Shown here: in pieces, positions 5,228 through 10,493 of the stretch
Position numbering within the stretch: the stretch's first letter is position 1
Layout of the letters: each line of letters opens with the position of its first letter
Assembly: GCA_035686365.1 (NCBI GenBank)
Contig: DASRZM010000026.1
Span: 1-10,493, forward strand
Direction: 5' to 3'
DNA length: 10,493 bases
Source: DASRZM01 sp035686365
GTDB taxonomy: Bacteria; Pseudomonadota; Gammaproteobacteria; Xanthomonadales; Xanthomonadaceae
Program-made: the position numbers and the translations under genes
The notes under the pieces: model-generated
Seen by the model: only the letters and a program-made list of their open reading frames with translations
What the model was told of the DNA's origin: nothing
Databases searched by the model: none

Positions 5228-5881
5228 CTACTCGTGCCCCCAGGGTGCCGGCGGCGCAGCGACCGGTCGGCCCAGGTCGAACTCGACCTGGAACAGCCGG
5301 CCGCCCGGGCGCGAGAGCTCGTAGAGGAAGCGCGCGCCCGGCTCGATCTCCATCGCCCAGGTGTTGGTCACCGAGGCGTCCAGTCCCTGGCCCCGGAACA
5401 GGGCCACCGACTCGGCATCGACAGGAAACGCCTGCCGTTGCGGCGTACCGGCATCGGCCGTCTCGCCCCCATACATCGTCACGGCATCGGGGCTGCCGTC
5501 GTTGTGGCGGTGGTCGTGCTTCAGGCGCAGGCCGCCCTCGGTGCGCGTGAGCACCCAGGTGCGCGAACGGTCCTGGCCGACGTGGAAGGGGATCTCCAGC
5601 CGGCGCTCGCCGCAGCCGCGCACGTGCATCACCAGCGCCTTGCCGGCGAACGCATCGTCCTGGACCGGCGGCTCGTTGGCGACGATGCGGCCCTCGAACG
5701 CCTGCCCGCAATGCTCGGCGATCCGCGCCAGGAAGGCATCCACCGGGGCCGGCGCAGGCGCAACGGGTGCGGCGGCGGGGGCCGGCGCGGACGGCGCTGG
5801 CGGCGGCTCGCTGCAGCTGGCGAGCGCGATGGCGCCGAGCGTCAGGCCGGCGAGCAGGGGGTGCAAGGCGGGCGTGGTCAT
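5228..5881 (-). CDS. Uncharacterised lipoprotein with Ala/Pro-rich linker
   Basis: The product is 217 residues. The N-terminus is a lipoprotein signal: hydrophobic 'LLAGLTLGAIA' followed by the lipobox Leu20-Ala-Ser-Cys23. An Ala/Pro-only linker (about 26-47) would space the folded part from the membrane. The globular part (about 48-217) has two cysteines, Cys58 ('EHCGQAF') and Cys90 ('RGCGERR'), which could form a disulfide. It also has a His-rich 'KHDHRHNDG' (121-129), 'VTMYGGET' (134-141) and 'TNTWAMEIEPG.RF.YEL'. The strand-rich pattern suggests a beta sandwich or barrel, and I recognise no named domain. It may belong to a conserved unnamed family of this bacterial group. The ATG at 5881 is chosen because the signal peptide begins there and an extended -10 sits six bases upstream; the longer open frame to 6052 adds an unlikely Arg-rich leader across the divergent promoter region. 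Confidence 0.85.
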   Translation of the reverse strand: MTTPALHPLLAGLTLGAIALASCSEPPPAPSAPAPAAAPVAPAPAPVDAFLARIAEHCGQAFEGRIVANEPPVQDDAFAGKALVMHVRGCGERRLEIPFHVGQDRSRTWVLTRTEGGLRLKHDHRHNDGSPDAVTMYGGETADAGTPQRQAFPVDAESVALFRGQGLDASVTNTWAMEIEPGARFLYELSRPGGRLFQVEFDLGRPVAAPPAPWGHE

Positions 5882-5909
5882 GCCGCGACAATAGCAGGCT
5901 GTGTTGCAA
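5882..5909 (-). promoter_or_regulatory. Probable extended -10 promoter giving a leaderless lipoprotein transcript
   Basis: Read on the minus strand, TTGCAA (5909-5904), ten bases, TATTGT (5893-5888) and six bases (CGCGGC) lead straight into the ATG at 5881. TGC directly before TATTGT makes an extended -10. There is no ribosome-binding site. Element order and spacings are identical to those in front of ubiE, and the two tracts share TTGCAAC, TGC and the CGC just after the hexamer. Confidence 0.45.
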
Positions 5910-6039
5910 CAGCCCGCTGGCGGGCCGCCGATGGCCGAGTTATCGGACGCTCGGCCGGGCCGCCGGCGCGCGCGGAAGATGAGCTGCACTGCGCGCTGCA
6001 CTAAACTCGACCCCTGATCCGGAATCCCGAGAGGTCGCG
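5910..6039. promoter_or_regulatory. Divergent intergenic region between the lipoprotein gene and the M1 peptidase gene
   Basis: The region contains an inverted repeat, GGCCGAG (5933-5939) with CTCGGCC (5950-5956), separated by ten bases. It also contains a direct repeat of GCTGCACT at 5983-5990 and 5995-6002, 12 bp apart. TAAACT at 6002-6007 is the best -10 candidate for the peptidase gene, but no matching -35 is evident. GAGAGG at 6029-6034 is a good ribosome-binding site for the ATG at 6040. The repeats are where regulators would bind, but no known operator is recognised. Confidence 0.4.
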
Positions 6040-7929
6040 ATGCACGCTGCAAGCTACCTGTTGACCGCCTGCCTGCTGCTGGTGGCGTCCGCGCCCGGCG
6101 CCGACGAGGTGGAGCGTCGCCACGACGAGCATTCCTACGCCGAGCCGGACCGGGTGCGCATCGAGCACATCGGCCTGGACCTGCGGGTGGACTTCGAGGA
6201 GCGCCAGATCCGCGGCAGCGCCGACCTGAAGCTCAGCTGGCAGGATCCGGACCACCGGAGCCTGGTGCTGGACACCCGCGGGCTGGTCATCGACAAGGTG
6301 CTGGGCAAGTCCGGTGACGACACCTGGCGCCGGCTGCGCTTCGCACTGGGCGAGCGCGACCCGGTGCTGGGCAGCGCGCTGACGATTTCGATGTCGCGCC
6401 AGTACCAGATCGTGCGCGTGCGCTACCGCACCTCGCCGGAGGCCTCGGGCCTGCAGTGGCTGACGCCGGAGATGACCAGCGGCCGGCAGCACCCGTTCAT
6501 GTTCAGCCAGTCGCAGGCCATCCATGCCCGCTCCTGGGTGCCGCTGCAGGACACGCCGGGCGTGCGCTACACCTACACCGCACATATCGAGACCTCGCCG
6601 CGGCTGATGGCGCTGATGAGCGCCGACAACGACCCCGAGGCCCCGCGCGACGGCGACTACGTGTTCCGCATGGAGCAGCCGATCCCGTCCTACCTGATGG
6701 CGATCGCGGTCGGCGACCTGGTGTTCCGGCCGATCTCCTCGCGCGCGGGCGTGTGGGCAGAGCCGGCCGTGGTCGAGTCCGCCGCGCGCGAGTTCGCCGA
6801 CACCGAGAAGATGATCGCGGCCACCGAGGCGCTGTACGGGCCCTACCGCTGGCAGCGCTACGACCTGCTGATCCTGCCGCCGAGCTTCCCGTTCGGCGGC
6901 ATGGAGAATCCGCGCCTGTCGTTCATCACCCCGACGGTGATCGTGGGCGACGGCTCGCTGACCAGCCTGATCGCGCACGAGCTGGCGCATTCGTGGTCGG
7001 GCAACCTGGTCACCAACGCCAGCTGGAAGGACATCTGGCTCAACGAGGGCTTCACCAGTTACGTGGAGACGCGCATCGTGGAGGCGCTGTACGGCACCGA
7101 GCTGATGCAGATGGAGAACGTGATCTCGCAGGCCAGCCTGGCGCGCGAGCTCGAGGAACTGGAGGAGGCCGACCAGGTGCTGGCGCTGCCAGCGCTGGAC
7201 GGGCGCGATCCGGACGAGGCGCTCACCGACGTGGCCTACGTCAAGGGCGCGTGGTTCCTGTCGTTCCTGGAGCAGCGCTTCGGTCGCGAGGCGTTCGATA
7301 CGTGGCTGCGCGGCTATTTCGACCGCCACGCGTTCCGCAGCATCACCACGGCGGACTTCGTGGCCGACATGGAGCGGCACCTGCTCCCGGGCAAGCCCGA
7401 TGCAGTCACCCAGGCCGAGCTCGACGCCTGGCTGCACCGGCCCGGTGTGCCGGAGTTCGCGCAGCGTGCGCGTTCGGAGACTTTCGAACAGGTCGATGCG
7501 GAGCGCACGCGCTGGCTCGAAGGCGAGGTGGTGGCCGCGGACCTGCCGACCGTGGATTGGAACACGCAGGCCTGGCTGTACTTCCTGGAGGGCATGCCCG
7601 AGACGCTGACGCCGGTGCAGCTGGTGGAGCTGGACCGGGCGTTCCGGTTCACTGGCACGCAGAACGGCGAGTTCGCCATGCGCTGGTATCCGCTGACGGT
7701 GCGCAGCGGGTACTTCGAGGCGCGCCCCGCGATCCGCGAATTCCTGACCCGCGTGGGGCGCCGCAAGCTGATCATGCCGATCTACGAGGCGCTGCTGGCG
7801 GCCGATGCCGAGTCGGTCGCCTTCGCCAAGCAGGTGTTCGAGGAAGCGCGGCCGGGCTACCACCCGATCACGACGAACTCCGTGCTCAAGGCGATCGGGG
7901 ACGCTGGCGGCGACGCCAAGGACGACTGA
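6040..7929 (+). CDS. M1 family zinc metallopeptidase, leukotriene A4 hydrolase-like aminopeptidase
   Basis: The product is 629 residues with all three domains of the leukotriene A4 hydrolase branch of M1. The N-terminal beta domain includes 'GLQWLTPEMTSGRQHPFMFSQ', very close to the same segment of LTA4 hydrolase. The exopeptidase motif is GGMEN (286-290). The zinc site is HELAH (313-317) with the third ligand Glu336, exactly HExxH-x18-E, and Glu314 as general base. Tyr400 in 'AYVKGAWF' matches the catalytic Tyr. The helical C-terminal domain ends with 'RRKLIMPIYEALL' and 'ARPGYHPIT'. A hydrophobic N-terminus (about residues 5-18, ending near Ala21) suggests export, so the likely role is removal of N-terminal residues from peptides in the periplasm or outside. 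Bacterial homologues are aminopeptidases; epoxide hydrolase activity cannot be assumed. GAGAGG precedes the ATG by five bases. Confidence 0.96.
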   Translation: MHAASYLLTACLLLVASAPGADEVERRHDEHSYAEPDRVRIEHIGLDLRVDFEERQIRGSADLKLSWQDPDHRSLVLDTRGLVIDKVLGKSGDDTWRRLRFALGERDPVLGSALTISMSRQYQIVRVRYRTSPEASGLQWLTPEMTSGRQHPFMFSQSQAIHARSWVPLQDTPGVRYTYTAHIETSPRLMALMSADNDPEAPRDGDYVFRMEQPIPSYLMAIAVGDLVFRPISSRAGVWAEPAVVESAAREFADTEKMIAATEALYGPYRWQRYDLLILPPSFPFGGMENPRLSFITPTVIVGDGSLTSLIAHELAHSWSGNLVTNASWKDIWLNEGFTSYVETRIVEALYGTELMQMENVISQASLARELEELEEADQVLALPALDGRDPDEALTDVAYVKGAWFLSFLEQRFGREAFDTWLRGYFDRHAFRSITTADFVADMERHLLPGKPDAVTQAELDAWLHRPGVPEFAQRARSETFEQVDAERTRWLEGEVVAADLPTVDWNTQAWLYFLEGMPETLTPVQLVELDRAFRFTGTQNGEFAMRWYPLTVRSGYFEARPAIREFLTRVGRRKLIMPIYEALLAADAESVAFAKQVFEEARPGYHPITTNSVLKAIGDAGGDAKDD

Positions 7930-7981
7930 AGGCCCGATTGCCCGCGCCCGCTGCGGGGCCTGATCGTCCGCGCCGCGGGCC
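7930..7981. other. Convergent spacer between the M1 peptidase and hydrolase genes
   Basis: These 52 bp separate two genes that end towards each other. There is a short GC stem, CCCGC-T-GCGGG, but no T-run on either strand. No convincing intrinsic terminator is present. Confidence 0.4.
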
Positions 7982-8914
7982 TCAATGCGGCGGGTGTTCG
8001 GTGAGGAACGCCTCGATCGCGGCGGCGGTGGCTTCGGGCTGCTCGGCCATGGGCATGTGGTTGCAGCCGTCGAGCGTGCGGATCTCGCTGCCGGGGATGC
8101 GTTCGGCATACAGCGCCGCGGCGCTGCGGTCCACCACTCGGTCCTCGCGGCACCACAGCAGCAGCGTCGGGGCTTCGATATCGTCGGCGCGCTCGCCAGG
8201 CACGAACGCGTCCGGGCCGCGGCCGATCGCGTCCAGCATGCGCTGTTCGAATCCGGCATCGCGCAGGCGGCTTTTGATCAGCGCGCGATCGAACGGCCAG
8301 GGTGTGGCCGGGGGATCGATGAAGACCGTGCGCAGGTAGCGGTCCAGGCTGTCGCGATCGCTCACCGCGAACGGGTTCTCGCCGCGCAGGACGGCCAGTG
8401 CGAACTCGTTGTCGGCAAAGCGCACGCCGCCGGCTGCGACCAGGACCAGGGCATCGACCCGGTCGGTGTGCTCGGCGGCGTACACCGCGGCGATGCCGCC
8501 CCCCATGGAGTGGCCGACGATCACCACCGGTCCGTCGGCGAGTCCGCCGATGAAAGCGTTCAGCCGCGCGGCCTGCGCGGCGTAGCCCAGGTCCATGTCC
8601 GCTCGACGCTGGGCAGGGTTGGTGTGCAGCAGGTCCGGCACCAGGATGCGGTAGCGCTGCGACAGGTACGGCAGCAGCGGCAGCCAGTTCTCCTTCATGC
8701 CGGTGAAGCCGTGCAGCAGCACCAGCGTGCGTGCGCCTGCGCCCGCTTCCAGGTAGCGCCAGCGCCAGCCCTCGACCTCGAGCGTGTGGACGCTGGCGCC
8801 GGCCGCCCAGGCCTGCGTGCGCAGCCAGGCCGAGAGCATCCACTGCGGCCGCAGCCAGCCCAGCAGCGCGAAGGCGCCCGCCAGCGCGAGCGCGATCCAC
8901 AACAGGCGTTTCAT
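7982..8914 (-). CDS. Membrane-anchored alpha/beta hydrolase (lipase/esterase-like)
   Basis: The product is 310 residues. A single N-terminal hydrophobic helix (about 4-20, MKRLLWIALALAGAFALLGW) looks like an uncleaved inner-membrane anchor or signal. The hydrolase core follows: the oxyanion strand 'LVLLHGFTGMKENW' (64-77), the nucleophile elbow 'GHSMGG' with Ser136, an acid in 'WCREDRVVD' (Asp258), and His286 in 'DGCNHMPM'. The Ser-Asp-His triad is complete and in canonical order. 'HGFTGMKENWLPLLPYL' together with the N-terminal helix resembles the Moraxella/Psychrobacter-type lipase and monoacylglycerol lipase group, so an acyl-ester substrate is likely, though epoxide or other hydrolase activity is possible. 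The ATG at 8914 is preferred over the TTG at 8950 because it begins directly with the basic-hydrophobic signal; no strong ribosome-binding site precedes it. It follows the M28 gene by 88 bp on the same strand, with strong hairpins between. Confidence 0.9.
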   Translation of the reverse strand: MKRLLWIALALAGAFALLGWLRPQWMLSAWLRTQAWAAGASVHTLEVEGWRWRYLEAGAGARTLVLLHGFTGMKENWLPLLPYLSQRYRILVPDLLHTNPAQRRADMDLGYAAQAARLNAFIGGLADGPVVIVGHSMGGGIAAVYAAEHTDRVDALVLVAAGGVRFADNEFALAVLRGENPFAVSDRDSLDRYLRTVFIDPPATPWPFDRALIKSRLRDAGFEQRMLDAIGRGPDAFVPGERADDIEAPTLLLWCREDRVVDRSAAALYAERIPGSEIRTLDGCNHMPMAEQPEATAAAIEAFLTEHPPH

Positions 8915-8932
8915 GCCGGGCACACTGCGCGA

Positions 8933-8994
8933 GCCGGCGCGTGCCGGCAAGTGGCCGGGAGCGGGACCGGCGCGGCGCCCCGGCGCCGCGCCGG
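8933..8994 (-). terminator. Pair of GC-only hairpins between the M28 and hydrolase genes (possible attenuator/terminator)
   Basis: A perfect 12-bp stem, CCGGCGCGGCGC (8967-8978) with GCGCCGCGCCGG (8983-8994), closes a 4-base loop. A second perfect 6-bp stem, GCCGGC-GCGT-GCCGGC, lies at 8933-8948. The large hairpin begins eight bases past the M28 stop codon when read on the minus strand. No T-run follows, so it is not a textbook intrinsic terminator. In GC-rich genomes such stems may still pause polymerase, protect mRNA 3' ends or reduce read-through into the hydrolase gene. Confidence 0.4.
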
Positions 8995-9002
8995 AACGTC
9001 GA

Positions 9003-10493
9003 TCACCCGCCCGGCGCGGCTGCGCCCTGGCTGCGTTCGGCGCGCTCAGCCATCATCGCATCGCGCGCAGCGCGGAACTCGGTGCCCTCGTACCAGTTCG
9101 GCCACTCGCCGCCATCGGCCAGCGCGCGGCCGACCCGATGGAACACGCCCAGGTTCTTGACCATGCCGCCCAGGTCCCAGGCCGGGTCGAACTCGTCCGA
9201 GGGCTGGTGGTAGCGGTTGGCAATGTAGTCGGCCGACACCTGCAGGCCGTATTCGCTGCCCTTCTCGATGTGGTCGTCGCCGGTTTTCGGATACAGGGCC
9301 GGCACGCCCGCCTTGGCGAAGTTGAAGTGGTCGGACCGGTAGTAGAAGCCCTTCTCGATCGAGGCCTCGGCGTGCAGGCTGCGCCCATCCTCCTGGGCCA
9401 CCTTCGCCAGCACGTCCTCGAGCTCGGAGCTGCCGTAGCCGATCACGGTGAGGTCGCGCGTCTCCCCCACCACCTGCAGCGCGTCCAGGTTGATCACGCC
9501 CACGGTCTGCTCCAGCGGCAGCACCGGGTTGTTGACGTAGTACCTGGATCCGAGCAGGCCCGACTCCTCCAGCGTCACGGCCAGGAACAGCACCGAGCGC
9601 CTGGGCGGCGACGGCTGGGTGACGAAGGCCTCGGCGATCTCCAGCACCGCGGCGATGCCGGTGGCGTTGTCGATGGCACCGTTGAAGATCTGGTCGCCTT
9701 CCAGATCCGGATTCTGGCCCAGGTGATCCCAGTGCGCCATGTAGATCACCACTTCTTCGGGCGACTGGCTGCCCGGCAGCAGGGCCAGCACGTTGCGGGA
9801 CTCCCCACGCGTGATCTTGCTTTCCAGGGTTGCGCTGAAGCTCGCGTCCTCCAGCGGCACGGCCTTGAAGTCCTTGCGGTTGGCCGCCTCGCGCAGCTTC
9901 GCCAGGTCCAGCCCGGCGCGCTCGAACAGCTGCTGCCCCTGGGCCTGGGTCAGCCACCCGGCCAGCGGCACCCGCGGTTCGGCATCGATCTCGATGGGCA
10001 GGTCGAACTGGGCGCCGGTCCAGCTGTTCTTCACCACCTCCCAGCCATAGCCGGCGCCTTCGTCGTCGTGGATGATCAGCGCCGCGGCGGCGCCCTGGCG
10101 TGCGGCTTCCTCGTACTTGTAGGTCCAGCGGCCGTAGTAGGTCATGCGCTTGCCGCCGAACAGCGATTCGTCGCCGACGTGGAAGCCCGGGTCGTTGACC
10201 AGCATCACCACGGTCTTGCCGGTGACGTCCACACCCTCGTAGTCGTTCCAGCCCTGCTCGGGCGCGTTGACGCCATAGCCGACGAACACCAGCGCGCTGT
10301 CCTGGACGCTGACCGTGGGCTGTTCGCTGCGGGTGGTCAGCACCATCTCGTCGCCGGCCGCCAGCGTGGTGGCCTCGTCGCCGACCTTCAGCGTCACGGT
10401 GGCATCGGCCGCCGGGATGGTCTGCACCATCGGTACCGTCTGCGTGTAGGACTCGCCGTCGGGGGCTTTCAGGCCCAGGCGCTGGAACTGCCC
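9003..10493 (-). CDS. M28 family zinc metallopeptidase with inserted PA domain, 5' end outside window
   Basis: 496 residues are visible and the frame is open to the window edge, so the start codon and presumably the signal peptide are missing. The ATG at 10430 is internal, since the frame continues upstream as 'GLKAPDGESYTQTVP'. Members are exported aminopeptidases or carboxypeptidases with two zinc ions. The protease-associated (PA) insert is recognisable as 'LVFVGYGVNAPEQGWNDYEG' and 'GKTVVMLVNDPGF' (about 10310-10180). The metal and catalytic motifs follow in order: 'AHWDHLG' (about 9737-9717), 'GAIDNATG' (about 9680-9660), 'TLEESGLLGS' with the Glu-Glu pair (about 9580-9550), 'INLDAL' (about 9497-9480) and 'YRSDHFNF' (about 9342-9319). 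All five zinc ligands and the general-base Glu therefore appear present. The tail ends in low-complexity 'GAAAPGG'. The likely role is peptide or dipeptide breakdown outside the cytoplasm. Confidence 0.94.
   Translation of the reverse strand, partial: GQFQRLGLKAPDGESYTQTVPMVQTIPAADATVTLKVGDEATTLAAGDEMVLTTRSEQPTVSVQDSALVFVGYGVNAPEQGWNDYEGVDVTGKTVVMLVNDPGFHVGDESLFGGKRMTYYGRWTYKYEEAARQGAAAALIIHDDEGAGYGWEVVKNSWTGAQFDLPIEIDAEPRVPLAGWLTQAQGQQLFERAGLDLAKLREAANRKDFKAVPLEDASFSATLESKITRGESRNVLALLPGSQSPEEVVIYMAHWDHLGQNPDLEGDQIFNGAIDNATGIAAVLEIAEAFVTQPSPPRRSVLFLAVTLEESGLLGSRYYVNNPVLPLEQTVGVINLDALQVVGETRDLTVIGYGSSELEDVLAKVAQEDGRSLHAEASIEKGFYYRSDHFNFAKAGVPALYPKTGDDHIEKGSEYGLQVSADYIANRYHQPSDEFDPAWDLGGMVKNLGVFHRVGRALADGGEWPNWYEGTEFRAARDAMMAERAERSQGAAAPGG

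Noticed and set aside
6070..6072. Possible lipobox (LTAC, residues 8-11) in the M1 peptidase signal
   Set aside because: The cysteine lies too near the N-terminus, with no charged n-region and the main hydrophobic stretch after it rather than before, so an ordinary signal peptide is more likely.
6001..8259. Very long minus-strand open frame (752 codons) antisense to the M1 peptidase
   Set aside because: Such frames are expected from GC-biased third codon positions. The + strand has unmistakable M1 motifs (GGMEN, HELAH-x18-E), and the antisense translation is low-complexity.
8915..8950. TTG start for the alpha/beta hydrolase at 8950
   Set aside because: The extra twelve residues (Arg/Pro/Gly) precede a normal basic-hydrophobic N-terminus that begins at the ATG at 8914, and no better ribosome-binding site supports the TTG.
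9003..10430. ATG at 10430 as the true start of the M28 peptidase
   Set aside because: The frame stays open to the window edge and the protein would lack a signal peptide and N-terminal region, so the gene is treated as truncated by the window.

Overview
The window is about 10.5 kb of very GC-rich, gene-dense bacterial chromosome. The gene content is ordinary housekeeping plus exported proteins: UbiE, DsbA, a leukotriene A4 hydrolase-like M1 peptidase, an M28 peptidase, and an SDR-DoxX protein paired with DUF2269. The strong third-position GC bias and the flavour of the proteins suggest a gammaproteobacterium of the Xanthomonadaceae/Lysobacteraceae type (Lysobacter, Luteimonas or relatives). 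This assignment is an inference from protein character, not a database result. I see no tRNA, rRNA, CRISPR array, transposase, phage gene or recognisable defence or secondary-metabolite system.

Layout from left to right. Positions 1-223 hold the tail of a VOC (glyoxalase-fold) protein on +. A small four-helix membrane protein follows (298-696, +). It overlaps tail to tail by 26 bp with a second VOC protein (671-1096, -), which follows a GFA/CENP-V zinc protein (1114-1464, -) in a likely two-gene operon. A 452-bp gene-free gap (1465-1916) holds a composite inverted-repeat element at 1606-1824. Next is a tight + strand operon: ubiE (1917-2663), an SDR-DoxX fusion (2671-3948) and a DUF2269 membrane protein (3948-4418, TGATG overlap). 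On the - strand are dsbA (4450-5088), with an unusual CVVC active site, and upstream of it an uncharacterised lipoprotein (5228-5881). A divergent intergenic region leads to the M1 metallopeptidase (6040-7929, +). Convergent to it on - are a membrane-anchored alpha/beta hydrolase (7982-8914) and an M28 peptidase whose 5' end lies outside the window (9003-10493).

How the genes may work together. The ubiE operon couples ubiquinone methylation to two uncharacterised membrane-associated proteins, which hints at a respiratory or quinone-linked role, but nothing in the sequence proves it. DsbA and the lipoprotein could be functionally linked, because the predicted mature lipoprotein has two internal cysteines that DsbA could oxidise. 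The M1 and M28 peptidases both look exported and would fit the extracytoplasmic peptide catabolism common in proteolytic members of this group.

The most unusual signals are the hairpin-rich inverted-repeat element before ubiE, a shared 'TTGCAAC ... TGC-hexamer ... ATG' arrangement implying leaderless starts at ubiE and the lipoprotein gene, and the CVVC DsbA. I did not find convincing evidence for a wholly new multi-gene system.
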